A stretch of DNA of 64,000 nt from BRH-c25 sp035627615 (GTDB taxonomy: Bacteria; Bacillota; Clostridia; Lutisporales; Lutisporaceae), in NCBI GenBank assembly GCA_035627615.1, contig DASPLL010000018.1, forward strand, positions 1 to 64,000. Reading direction: 5' to 3'. The translations under genes were made by a program, and so were the position numbers. Positions 42,270 through 52,428 of this stretch are shown one piece after another; position 1 is the stretch's first letter; each line of letters starts with the position of its first letter. The notes beneath the pieces are model-generated. The model had not been told where the DNA came from. It saw nothing but the letters and a program-made list of their open reading frames with translations, and searched no databases.

Positions 42270-45200
42270 TTAATGTGCACTATCAATGATACGCAAGTCG
42301 ATATATACACTTCCATCCTCAGAGGTCGCCCTTAAATATACATAGTCGCTCTTATAGATAGGTTCGCCGTCGATTTCATATGGGACAGGATTGCCGTTCT
42401 CATCCACTACCGATAAGGTGCCGCTTCCCATGTCCGCCTCTAATGATTCAAGCAATTCATATATGCTTATTGGGTCTTCAATATAATTAATCCATACACT
42501 CTGCTCCCATTCATTTACTGCAACATTTACATTATTTTCGATTCTGTCTTCTAAGTCTGATTTTTTTGTTACGCTTATCATATCCCGGCTGTCTAATCCG
42601 AAAACCTCCTCAAGGAGAGCAGTATCAGCGCCGCCTGATTCGTCATGTACGCTGAAGAATATGCAGGGAACGGTATCGCGGCATTTTGAAACTATCCTCA
42701 GCTCACCGCTATTTGCAATGACATCAGCACGATATTCTAAATTACTGTCATCCATACCGTAAGTGCTCAGAATTTCATCCATTATAGAATTAATGTCAGA
42801 GCCGGCATGAAAAGCGTTTGCAAGCTCATCTCTGTTCATATTGTATGAATGTCCGTCTATTATGAAGGATGCATAGGTATTTTCATCAAGCAGTTCTAAT
42901 TTTGTTGATGTGGTGCCATTGTTTATACCGAACAGCTTTTCGATCACATAAATATCACCGGGATCTTCATCAGCAATAATTCTGAATACAATATTGGAGT
43001 ATTCCGGATTAAGGCTTATGCAGACCTCCTGATTTCCACCTGAATCTACCTCGTAAATATTGGCATAATACATTAAATAATCTGATGGATAAAATGCTTC
43101 TTCAAACAAGGAGATAATATCATCTGTTCTTTTACCTGCACCGAAAGCATTGTATATTTTTTCTGCACTTATATAGAATCTATTGCCGTCTACTTCAATC
43201 TCCAGCCTGGTATTCTCGTTTATGCCTCCGGGACCATAGCTGTTGGAAGCGTCGAATCCGAAGGCTTCGGAGATGGCAGCTTTGTCATTCGGGTATGCAG
43301 AATCATAGTCTATTACGAATTCTATATCCTGCCCCTCTTCCTTGCCACAGATCTTCAGCTCTTCATGGTCGGCAATTAATACTTTTGATATATCTACCAC
43401 ATTTCCAAGCTTTAGATCATTTGCTCCAATTGCGTTATATACGGCCTCATATACAGTGTCGATATCGCCGTTGCCATCAAATACAGTACACAACATATTT
43501 TTATCAATTACAAATTCTTCACTACCAAGGATAAACAGGACTTGTGTGTCAAAACCTTCAAGATAAATATGTGTGGCTGGCTCAAGACCTTCGGTCGTTA
43601 TTGAGCTGAATTCCATATTAGGATTAAGGCCACTGGTTGTAAGCGAGGCCGGTTGTAACAGCTCTTTATTCGGAGTCAATCCGATGGTAGTTATTTCCAG
43701 AGGATGGCGTCTTTCTATCAGGAAGGTCACCGCTCTTTCCGGTTTTCCTTCTTCTTCTGCTGTAACCATAAGAATATTCAGACCTTCATTCAGGATGAGA
43801 GGATAGCCGTAATGCAATTCATCATAAGCTATTTCATTGGCATTAAGCGTTACTGTTACAGTATTCCCATCCTTAAAGCCAGGCTGAAGCACGATAGATT
43901 CTGTATAAGCTGTAACGGTATACAGTTTATAATCAGGGGTGTAGTGTTGATAATCCATTTTTTCAGGATACTCATGTTCATCAATGAATGTGACGCCGCC
44001 ATCAATGAACCCAGACGGCAGAGCTTCTGTTACCGTAAATTCATACCCATCGCTTTCGGTCTTACCAGGAGCCTGTGCAGTAACCTTAAGCCGGTCCCCT
44101 TCATAGGGTGTGCCTTCTGTCAATTTCACCTGGTAGTACTTTGAGAAAATATCCGCTGTTCCCTCTTCAACCTGTATCCAGCCTTCAATTATGTCCTCAT
44201 AGTAAACCCTTATTATTGATCCCGGCTCAGCAGTGCCGCATATGTCTTTGTCTCCCTCACCGACATTTCCTATGACGGTTGGGGCTTCAGTCATTTTTAT
44301 AAGGGTTTGTACGGGTACATAGCTGTTGTCGGTATTGTTTGTCCCAAGCTGTCCGCTTCCACCGTCACCCCAGGACCATATATCGCCGTTTTCTCTTACA
44401 GCCAGGGTATGGCTGTCCCCTCCTTCAATGAATACAATATCAGGAAGTGGTTCGGTACCTGGCGCCTTCCGGACAAGCAGCGGGATTGTGCTTTCATTTT
44501 CATAGATGTCATTGTTGCCAAGAGCGCCATCATTATTATTTCCCCATATATAGGCATGACCATTTGTATCAACAGCCATGCTGTGGTTGTAGCCGGTTCC
44601 TATGGAGGCTATATCATCAAGAGTGGAGCCGAGCCCTTCGGTTCCCACAACCTGTGAAGGCATTGAATTGGTGTATACTGTAGTGCCTGATCCAAGCTGT
44701 CCGTAGTTATAATTATAACCCCATGCCCAGACGGTGCCATCGTCTTTCAGTGCAAGGCTGTGGCTTTGTCCGGCTGAAATGGCTGTAATATCAGACAATC
44801 CCGCTGCCTGCTGCGGTACAGGATGAGGAAGGCTGTCGGTTATGTTGTTGCCGCTGCCGTCCTTTCCCATGCCAAGGGTTCCGTAGTAATTGTCACCCCA
44901 GGTCCATACAGTGCCGTCGCTTCTTACCGCAATGGAATGACCATCGCCGGCAGAGACAGCTGTAACTCTGGTTAGGTATCCGGTACCATCGGGGCTTACT
45001 ACAGGAACAGGAGTGTATCGGTTGTCAGTGGTTCCATCGCCTAACTTGCCTCTGAAGTTGCTACCCCATGCCCATACCGTTCCGTCCTTTCTCAAGGCAA
45101 GGACGTAATCACTTCCGGCGGAGATGGCTGTTATGTTCTCCAAACCAAGCACCTTGACTGAATGCATTTTATTTTTGTTGTATCCATAATTGCCATCGCC

Positions 45201-48200
45201 CAGCTGTCCATTGTAATTGTCACCCCAAGTCCATACAGTCCCGTCATTTTTAAGTGCGACAGAGAATTCATATCCTGCGTCTACTGCTGTGATACCTGTC
45301 AAATATGAATCGCCTGCATTGGTTGAATGTACTTTTACAGGTACGCTGCTATCTGTAGAAGAATTATTGCCAAGCTGACCTCTGGAGTTTTCGCCCCAGG
45401 CCCATACAGAGCCATCAGCTTTTGTTTTAAGACTGTAATATTTCCCAGCTGCTATTGGCTTATGTTGCTGCTCCAATGCAGGGTCGGGAGCTGTCGTTAA
45501 TACTGTTGGGAACACTTCGGATATATTCCCGTCTTCATCTATTGAGTTTATTTCTACTTCATAATTTGAATCCGGTATCAGCCCATCTATCCAGGAACTT
45601 AAGGTTTCACCGTCAACCTCGGTTTTAAATACATTAAGTGGAAGATTCGGACCAAATATCTGTATTTTGTATTTGACGACTGCTATATTGTCTGTGCCTG
45701 CATCCCAAGCAATCTTCATCCAGGTGGGACCTACCTCTTCCAAACGGATACCGGTTGGAGCGTAGGGAGCTATCGTATCTGGTTCAGCATTCAGGTTCAG
45801 GCTTGATACCAGTACGTCCGGTTTATTAAATTCATCCACGGTGGAGGATAGATTTTCAGCATAGCTGACATAAGCAATCTGGCTTCCATCATAGTTTATT
45901 GCTGGTATAAAGCTTTCACTGTCGCCTGTAATGCCTGTGTTTGTCCTGCTAATACATTTTGTAGTGTTTTTGAATATATCACGTACGTAAATATCATTTT
46001 CACCGTTGGAATCAACACCTGCCAGGTTATTTGCCTTGGTATAGAAGCTGACTATACGCCCGTTGCTGCTAATTACGGGTTCTGAACAGCTGTAGTTTGC
46101 AATTTCCCAATTGTTGTTCACACTCGCCTGGTATATGGCATTACCGTCGGTTTCATCATAGATTCCGTCGCCATCAGAATCTCTGTCAAGTACATATATT
46201 TCGGACACGGTTCCCAGGTTCCCTGAATAATCGAAGCCTACTGTCTTAATTCCGGTTGCCGGGTCAGTTGAGGAGGAAAAGACCATATAACGTCCATCCT
46301 CGCTGAAGTCAGGATCCGATCCGACCGCCAGCCTTGCTGAGGAACGGGTTTCAACATTATACACATATATTCCATAGGTTGAATTATCCACTGTACCTGA
46401 CTCGTTCAACAACCCGGTTGAGAATGCAACAAATCTGCCGTCTCCTGAAATTCTTGGGAAGTAGGATGCACCATATATCTGACTTCCCTCGGGGGACTGA
46501 CTGACCCTGCGGGTTTCTACTGCGCCGTCCTCATCAAATATATTGTCTTCATCGGCATCCCTGTCATGCAGGAATATATCATAGCCTGAATTCGTATCGT
46601 TGCTGACTATAGAGCTTGCATTGGAATAATAGGTTACATATCTTCCGTCTTCGCTGATGGATGGGTAACTAATGAAGGTATTGTTATATATTCCCGAAAC
46701 CTGCGTACCGTCACTATTCAAACTTACTCTCACTGTGGCAACCGCACCGGATTCGTCAAATACCCCGTCCTTATCGGTATCCCTGTCATGGACAAAAATG
46801 TCATATATACTGTTGGTATCACCTGCAACAAGATTTGATGCATAGGAAGCAAAGGTGACATACCTTCCGTCTTTACTGAGGTAAGGAGATTTGCTCATTC
46901 TATTTACTTGTGCACCGCTGCTTGTCACACTAACACGAACTGTTTTTACACAGCCGGGCTCATCAAATATCTCGTCTTCATCCGTATCCCTGTCGCGAAC
47001 GAAAATATCGTCAGTACCATTGGTGTCTCCTGCAACCAGATTAGTGGCTGAAGATCTGAATGCCACATAGCGTCCGTCCCCGCTTATGCTGATATCACCT
47101 GATGTTTCTCCGCTTCCGCTGTAGTTATTGCCTAATGTATTATCTGTTGCAAGGCTTGCATAGTTTATATTTTTAACCGCTATATTAGTATGCGGGGCAG
47201 GTGTTTTCACAATAATCCCATATATCTCATTGGTCATAGTATCCTGAGCTACAGCCTTAAGACTCATACTTTTCGTCACAACGGCACTATCGTTGATTAC
47301 AGGGAAAGTGAGCTCGGCATCTGAGTAGAGCTTGAAGCTCCCTGCACCATTGCCTACAATCAGGCCTTCCTTCAATGTTCGGAGGGATGTGCCGTTTATC
47401 ACAGATATGGTTGTAGAATAAAGGTCTACGTTGATCAATTCTTCATAACCCGCACGTACTTGTATGATTGTGCTGCTGCTTGATTGTGAAAGCTGTATTG
47501 TATATGTTGCCTTTGTTGTTCCATCCTGTGCGATCGCTTCCGCTACCATGGCACCTGTAACAGGTTCACCGGCGTAAGTAACCTCATAGGATTTTGAGGT
47601 GTCTGCATAGATTTTCAGTGTTCCGCTTCCGCCACCTACCAGCAATGCCTGTAAGAGATCTCCAACTGTGATGCTTTCATTTATGCTTATTTTGTGCAGT
47701 GTATTGTCTGCACTTACTATGGAGGTATATTCAGGATCAATGCTTAATTCGGTATCATCACTGGGTTCGGCAGTTTCGGGCGTAACCGTCATTTTTGCCC
47801 TAGAAACCCATATCTCACCGGAGCTTATTCTTGCACCTACGGTGATTTCCTCTGCATTTGAGTAGTTTGCTATGACTGTGTATGTACCGTCATAATTATT
47901 GGTAACACTTTTCTTTGTTAATGAACCTGTACCATTAACAAGTAATAGTGTAAAGTCTTCCGCTTCCAGGCTGAGATTGGGGAAAACCCCCCCGTTCATG
48001 GAAGTAAAGGGCCTAAGCGTAAGAGTGAAGTCGGAATCGGAGTATACAGTGCCGATATCTCCATCTATATGTGAATATTCTATATCCACCGGCCCGTCAT
48101 AGTTTTCACCTGATTCAGCCTCATAATCGAACTCAATACGCTTGCTTTCCAAGTAATTTTGATAAGGATGATCGAAGCCTATCCAGATGCTTCCTGACTC

Positions 48201-50372
48201 TGATCCCAGGTCGAGGGAATGAAAGACCGCAGTATTCTTGCCTGCAGGTACTGTATATGAAGCAATCAGGTCGGAGGGCTCCTCTTCCTCATAGTAAAGA
48301 TCTGTATACAAATTGACTGTAAATCCTTCTGAAAGATCGTTAACAACTATCGTATCATTCGAACCGAGATCATTGGTAATAAGGATATCGGAATTATCTT
48401 CATCCTGTCTTACATCAATCACATATGCTGTTATTGTATCCTCTTTCAGCTCTACACCGTTTATATACACGCTGATTTCTATCTCTTCATGCGCCCCCAT
48501 AGGTACAGGCACTGTATATTTGCCTGTCACCTTATAATGGCCTTCCAGTTCAGGGTCGTATTCTCCGTCATGTCGGGCTTCACTAATGCTGATATTTCCG
48601 TATGCTCCGGTACATGCAAGAGAGAAATCCTCAAGCTCAAGATTTGTTACGGGGTCACCGTTTAAATTGTTAAGTACAGCCTCAAAGCTGAAATCCCTTC
48701 CTGCGACTGCGGTAAAAGCATCGACAGGGAACATGTCTCCCCTGTCCAAGACGCGGTCGTCTACATCCGACACGGCTTCAACACTATAGAATAGCTCATT
48801 GTTATTCATGACAGCAGGTTTGGAATCAACAGACAAATTTTTCAGCCTGAAGGTGACGATATCTCCAACAGCTCCTACAGATCCCAGGTGGATCGGCAGA
48901 TTTACCAACGCTTTGCCAATTGAGTCGATATTTATATTTTTTTGTTTATCTATGGTGACAGATGCTTGCTCACCGTTTACCAATCGTTCAAATTCCACAG
49001 ACAGGTCTTTACCCGCTGCATCAGGACCGATCTGAAGCATAAGGGAAAGTGCAGCTCCGCTTTCAAATTCATCGTGATCGGTAAGTGCTCCGAAGCTCCA
49101 TATGCCTGAAACCAATTCCGCATCCACATTATTGATCAAAGGATTGCTGCTTCTATAAATATTGGTAATCCTGGCGGATTTTATCTCAACACTCCTTGCT
49201 ACAGTTACCTTGCAGACAGCCTTAACAGAAGGATTGGAGGCACTGGCGGAATAAATTTCTGTAGTGCCCCAGCCTTTGGAAGTAACGTTACCGCTTGAAT
49301 CTACAACTGCCACTCCTGTATTGCCGGAAGTCCATGTAATCGCTTGATTGGTTGCATTAGCCGGACTCACAGCGGCAGTAAGCCTATGTGAAGCATTAAG
49401 CCCGTTGAAGGTTAGAGTGCTCTTGTTTAAAGTAACTGAGCTTACCGGTATAACCTGCTGAGGACCATCATCATCGTCATCCCTGGAAGGCGGTGGCGGC
49501 GGAGGAGGTGGCGGTGTTGGCTGCTGTTGCTGCTGCTGTTGCTGCGGAGGCTGCTGGTTATCCAAGATAATACTTGGCGGCGGAGGAGGTGGTGGCGGTG
49601 GTGCCTGCTGCTCCTCGATACGCTTCTGTTCAATTATCTGTTCGATATTTTCCAGTATCTCCTGCTTAATGCCCTGTGGATCCTGCTGAAGAGTTTCAAG
49701 AACGAACAGCGGAAGCTCTTCGGCTGTGACCTCCTGAAGCTCCGGCTGCCCTTCCTGTATGGCTCCTGAATCGAAGGAGGTCTGCTGGTTCTCAGACAGA
49801 CTCAATTCTGCGGGCACCTGCCTTACTGTCCCGTCAGGCTGTTCCTCCAGGCGGTAGCTGGCTACTCTTACATTGCCTTCAAAAACAGCAACCTCGGTAA
49901 CGCCTCCGCTATAGCCCACGAAGAATCTGGTGCCGCGGACGCCCATAACGGCGGTAGGTGTCTTTATTTCAAACTTGGAATCTCCATCCAGCTTCTTTTT
50001 CACATTTACCATTACCTGTCCGCCCAGGAGGTTAAGAGTAGTACTGCCGGAGCTGCCTTTCAAGGCTGTCATGAGCTCACTAAGTACGAGCTGGGTGTTT
50101 TTGGATATTACTACTTCTTTATCGCTGTCAAGCTCAAGGGTAACTGCACCATCAGCTCCTGTAACAAGCTTGTCTCCCTGCAGCAGTCCCATATTCTTGA
50201 AGGCAGGGAAGGATTTTTCACCCCCGGACTTCATAACTGTCACATCACCCGACAGCTTTGCTATTTTCGCCACTCTGAGATTGTTTTCTGCATAAAGCGG
50301 CATCATATTGGTAAAAACAAAAACAATAAGCAGCAGTAAAATGAGACAGCGCTTTACTGCACGGCTTTTCAT
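42270..50372 (-). CDS. Giant secreted multidomain protein: FecR, Ig-like, PD40 propeller, FN3, RCC1 propeller
   Basis: A 2,700-residue protein with a signal peptide (RCLILLLLIVFVFTNMMPLYA). In order: FecR domain about 35-175 (MGVRGTRFFVGY); a Pro/Gln/Asp linker about 255-310; a BIG2 Ig-like domain about 315-395; beta-rich modules 400-900, each 80-120 residues; two small GSGTL modules about 905-1065; seven PD40 blades about 1090-1500, four with DRDxDxDxxFDE loops; FN3 about 1520-1630; seven RCC1 repeats about 1634-2027 (WAWGxNxxGQLG); a cadherin-like sandwich about 2120-2225; three unnamed repeats of roughly 100 residues about 2260-2600; and a last GSGTL module. There is no SLH or LPXTG anchor. 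Its ATG overlaps the stop of the CHASE2 cyclase gene by 4 nt, so the two are coupled. Function unknown; probably a surface sensor or adhesin. Confidence 0.88.
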   Translation of the reverse strand: MKSRAVKRCLILLLLIVFVFTNMMPLYAENNLRVAKIAKLSGDVTVMKSGGEKSFPAFKNMGLLQGDKLVTGADGAVTLELDSDKEVVISKNTQLVLSELMTALKGSSGSTTLNLLGGQVMVNVKKKLDGDSKFEIKTPTAVMGVRGTRFFVGYSGGVTEVAVFEGNVRVASYRLEEQPDGTVRQVPAELSLSENQQTSFDSGAIQEGQPELQEVTAEELPLFVLETLQQDPQGIKQEILENIEQIIEQKRIEEQQAPPPPPPPPPSIILDNQQPPQQQQQQQQPTPPPPPPPPPSRDDDDDGPQQVIPVSSVTLNKSTLTFNGLNASHRLTAAVSPANATNQAITWTSGNTGVAVVDSSGNVTSKGWGTTEIYSASASNPSVKAVCKVTVARSVEIKSARITNIYRSSNPLINNVDAELVSGIWSFGALTDHDEFESGAALSLMLQIGPDAAGKDLSVEFERLVNGEQASVTIDKQKNINIDSIGKALVNLPIHLGSVGAVGDIVTFRLKNLSVDSKPAVMNNNELFYSVEAVSDVDDRVLDRGDMFPVDAFTAVAGRDFSFEAVLNNLNGDPVTNLELEDFSLACTGAYGNISISEARHDGEYDPELEGHYKVTGKYTVPVPMGAHEEIEISVYINGVELKEDTITAYVIDVRQDEDNSDILITNDLGSNDTIVVNDLSEGFTVNLYTDLYYEEEEPSDLIASYTVPAGKNTAVFHSLDLGSESGSIWIGFDHPYQNYLESKRIEFDYEAESGENYDGPVDIEYSHIDGDIGTVYSDSDFTLTLRPFTSMNGGVFPNLSLEAEDFTLLLVNGTGSLTKKSVTNNYDGTYTVIANYSNAEEITVGARISSGEIWVSRAKMTVTPETAEPSDDTELSIDPEYTSIVSADNTLHKISINESITVGDLLQALLVGGGSGTLKIYADTSKSYEVTYAGEPVTGAMVAEAIAQDGTTKATYTIQLSQSSSSTIIQVRAGYEELINVDLYSTTISVINGTSLRTLKEGLIVGNGAGSFKLYSDAELTFPVINDSAVVTKSMSLKAVAQDTMTNEIYGIIVKTPAPHTNIAVKNINYASLATDNTLGNNYSGSGETSGDISISGDGRYVAFRSSATNLVAGDTNGTDDIFVRDRDTDEDEIFDEPGCVKTVRVSVTSSGAQVNRMSKSPYLSKDGRYVTFASYASNLVAGDTNSIYDIFVHDRDTDKDGVFDESGAVATVRVSLNSDGTQVSGIYNNTFISYPSISEDGRYVTYYSNASSIVSNDTNSGYDIFLHDRDADEDNIFDEDGAVETRRVSQSPEGSQIYGASYFPRISGDGRFVAFSTGLLNESGTVDNSTYGIYVYNVETRSSARLAVGSDPDFSEDGRYMVFSSSTDPATGIKTVGFDYSGNLGTVSEIYVLDRDSDGDGIYDETDGNAIYQASVNNNWEIANYSCSEPVISSNGRIVSFYTKANNLAGVDSNGENDIYVRDIFKNTTKCISRTNTGITGDSESFIPAINYDGSQIAYVSYAENLSSTVDEFNKPDVLVSSLNLNAEPDTIAPYAPTGIRLEEVGPTWMKIAWDAGTDNIAVVKYKIQIFGPNLPLNVFKTEVDGETLSSWIDGLIPDSNYEVEINSIDEDGNISEVFPTVLTTAPDPALEQQHKPIAAGKYYSLKTKADGSVWAWGENSRGQLGNNSSTDSSVPVKVHSTNAGDSYLTGITAVDAGYEFSVALKNDGTVWTWGDNYNGQLGDGNYGYNKNKMHSVKVLGLENITAISAGSDYVLALRKDGTVWAWGSNFRGKLGDGTTDNRYTPVPVVSPDGTGYLTRVTAVSAGDGHSIAVRSDGTVWTWGDNYYGTLGMGKDGSGNNITDSLPHPVPQQAAGLSDITAISAGQSHSLALKDDGTVWAWGYNYNYGQLGSGTTVYTNSMPSQVVGTEGLGSTLDDIASIGTGYNHSMAVDTNGHAYIWGNNNDGALGNNDIYENESTIPLLVRKAPGTEPLPDIVFIEGGDSHTLAVRENGDIWSWGDGGSGQLGTNNTDNSYVPVQTLIKMTEAPTVIGNVGEGDKDICGTAEPGSIIRVYYEDIIEGWIQVEEGTADIFSKYYQVKLTEGTPYEGDRLKVTAQAPGKTESDGYEFTVTEALPSGFIDGGVTFIDEHEYPEKMDYQHYTPDYKLYTVTAYTESIVLQPGFKDGNTVTVTLNANEIAYDELHYGYPLILNEGLNILMVTAEEEGKPERAVTFLIERRHPLEITTIGLTPNKELLQPASLTTSGLNPNMEFSSITTEGLEPATHIYLEGFDTQVLFILGSEEFVIDKNMLCTVFDGNGDIDTVYEAVYNAIGANDLKLGNVVDISKVLIADHEELKICGKEEGQDIEFVIDYDSAYPNDKAAISEAFGFDASNSYGPGGINENTRLEIEVDGNRFYISAEKIYNAFGAGKRTDDIISLFEEAFYPSDYLMYYANIYEVDSGGNQEVCISLNPEYSNIVFRIIADEDPGDIYVIEKLFGINNGTTSTKLELLDENTYASFIIDGHSYNMNRDELANAFHAGSDINSIMDEILSTYGMDDSNLEYRADVIANSGELRIVSKCRDTVPCIFFSVHDESGGADTALLEEVFGLDSRDMISVTKKSDLEDRIENNVNVAVNEWEQSVWINYIEDPISIYELLESLEADMGSGTLSVVDENGNPVPYEIDGEPIYKSDYVYLRATSEDGSVYIDLRIIDSAH

Positions 50373-52129
50373 ACGGTATCGACTCCTTCCAATTGATATA
50401 CTTGCACTCCCCGGGTTTTTCCCTTAACACTTATTTCACCCAGATAGGAGGCGCTTATTTTATCCTTGACCAGCTCATAAGTAGCCTGACTTATGAGTAT
50501 CTGGCCGGGTTTTGCATTGCTTTCAAGACGGGCTGAGGTATTTACTGTATCCCCTATTGCGGTATAATCCATCCTGGATTTTGAGCCTATGTTACCGACT
50601 ATTGCAAAGCCTGTATTTATGCCGATTCCGAATTGGACGCTATGTCCAAATTTCTCCTCCAAGGATTTGCGCAGGGCTTCGGAGCCCTGTTTCATGGCCC
50701 AGGAGGTTTGTACAGCCTTGAAGGCATGGTCCTCAAGGTCCAGGGGGGCATTGAATATAGCCATGGTAGCATCCCCTATGAACTTGTCCAGCGTGCCTCC
50801 ATACTGGAAGATGGAACGGGCACAGAGGTCGAGGTAGTCGTTTAGAATAGCTACGACCTCCTCCGGCTGAGCCCTTTCAGACATAGGAGTGAAGCCTCTG
50901 ATGTCAACGAAAAGCACTGTTATTTCCCTTCTAGTACCTCCAAGCTGCAGGCTTGCCTCTCCGCCCTTGAGAAGCTCGGTTACCACCTGTGGAGCCACAT
51001 ATCTGCCGAATATGGAGGTTACACGCCTGCGCTCAACAAGCTCATCCAGGTATTTATATGCCAGCATTACAAGGTATGTCAGTATAATAGCAAGAACAGG
51101 GTAGATAATGCTCAATATATACCCCTGCCTGAAGATAAGCTTTAAAGCAAAAATATATATAATTATGGCAGCGCACACAACAGCTGCCGATATTCCGGGA
51201 TTCAGCTTCAAAAAGGAGAAATAGCCGATACAGCAGAAAACTGTGAGGATCGCAAGGTTTATAATGAAGGGCGCCTGCTGCTTAAAATTGCCGTATAGCA
51301 GGTTTTGTACAATATTTGCGTGTATTTCAATTCCATACATGGGAGTCTTTTTGTCTATCGACGTATAATAATAATCGTTAAAACCAACAGTATAAGGGCC
51401 TATCAGAACTATCCTGTCCTGAAAGAATTCGGGAGGGACACTGCCGTCAAGCACTGAAGAGTACGGAACAGCAGTAAAGTTGCCGGGCTCGTTAACATAA
51501 TCTATAAATATACGGTTCCAGGGGTCAAGGGGCATTACAGGATCAGGCTTTCCCTGACCGGAACTCAGAACATACCTATTATATATATCCAAAGCAAAGC
51601 TTTTTACATGCCGCCTGTCAATATCAAAGGAGGTAAGGGCTTTTCTTATAATGCCGTCATCCTCAGGAAAAACATTGATATGACCTGAGGAAGCATACTG
51701 GGAGAGAAGCTCCAGAGGCTCCACAATGCTTACAGGAGTGAGGCTGCCGGCCTTTGCTGTGCCTTCAAAATTACCATAGGAGGCCAGTACGACATTACCT
51801 GCATTCCTGATCGCTTCGGAAAGAAGTGCATCCTCCTCAGGGTCGCTTGCTTCGGAAAAAATGAGGTCAATACCGATAACCGCAGGTTTTCCCTGGGCAA
51901 GGAGGTTCAGGAGCTCTGCGTGATAGCTCCTGGGCCATGGCCATTGACCCAGCATATCAAGGCTTTCATCATCAATGGTGATCAGTACTATTCTTGTATC
52001 TGTGGGTTTTCTGGATTTATAGACGGTATCGCCCGCACTGCTCTCCAGTCCGGATAAAGTATCACTGTAAAGCATAATAGAAAACACGAGGAGGAGAGCA
52101 AATACAATGAACAAGGGTTTGACTTTCAT
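50369..52129 (-). CDS. CHASE2-domain class III adenylate cyclase
   Basis: A 586-residue membrane protein. An N-terminal helix and an extracellular CHASE2 domain (about 30-285, with RIVLITIDDESLDMLGQWPW and AVIGIDLIFSE) are followed by three short transmembrane helices (about 290-365) and a cyclase domain (about 395-580). Catalytic residues are present: metal Asp in VLFVDIRGF and FIGDATMAIF, the purine-selecting Lys in DKFIGD and Asp in AIGDTVNTSAR, with the transition-state Asn and Arg in NTSAR. cAMP synthesis is expected. CHASE2 cyclases are often next to FecR-domain proteins, as here, suggesting the FecR protein feeds the CHASE2 sensor. AAGGTG precedes ATG 52129. It is the first gene of the operon. 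Confidence 0.92.
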   Translation of the reverse strand: MKVKPLFIVFALLLVFSIMLYSDTLSGLESSAGDTVYKSRKPTDTRIVLITIDDESLDMLGQWPWPRSYHAELLNLLAQGKPAVIGIDLIFSEASDPEEDALLSEAIRNAGNVVLASYGNFEGTAKAGSLTPVSIVEPLELLSQYASSGHINVFPEDDGIIRKALTSFDIDRRHVKSFALDIYNRYVLSSGQGKPDPVMPLDPWNRIFIDYVNEPGNFTAVPYSSVLDGSVPPEFFQDRIVLIGPYTVGFNDYYYTSIDKKTPMYGIEIHANIVQNLLYGNFKQQAPFIINLAILTVFCCIGYFSFLKLNPGISAAVVCAAIIIYIFALKLIFRQGYILSIIYPVLAIILTYLVMLAYKYLDELVERRRVTSIFGRYVAPQVVTELLKGGEASLQLGGTRREITVLFVDIRGFTPMSERAQPEEVVAILNDYLDLCARSIFQYGGTLDKFIGDATMAIFNAPLDLEDHAFKAVQTSWAMKQGSEALRKSLEEKFGHSVQFGIGINTGFAIVGNIGSKSRMDYTAIGDTVNTSARLESNAKPGQILISQATYELVKDKISASYLGEISVKGKTRGVQVYQLEGVDTV

Positions 52130-52362
52130 TAAGGCACCTTCTTATTAATAATGCTTTTTTTATAACGATCAAGGTAAGATTTACGCGAAGCTTGAATTAA
52201 GGGTGTAAAATGTATTCCGCGAAATGTTTAGTAATTATTTAACATTCGACAATGATAGCTGTATTCCTTCAATAATTGTTAAATTTATCAAATTAGTACG
52301 AAATACCCCTACTTCTGTAAGCGGGTGATGAGAGCACTCTCCTAAACTTTCCTAAAATATGG

Positions 52363-52391
52363 TTGAGGAACGAACATATGTTTGGTATAAT
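52363..52391 (+). promoter_or_regulatory. tnpB promoter with LexA-like box in the spacer
   Basis: TTGAGG (52363-52368) and TATAAT (52386-52391) are 17 nt apart. The spacer holds CGAACATATGTTTG at 52371-52384, one base from the Bacillus LexA consensus (CGAAC-N4-GTTCG) and matching the clostridial GAAC-N4-GTTT form. A repressor here would block RNA polymerase. Confidence 0.6.
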
Positions 52392-52428
52392 ATTCATATA
52401 CCATAGTATGGAAGGAGGTGTAACCATA

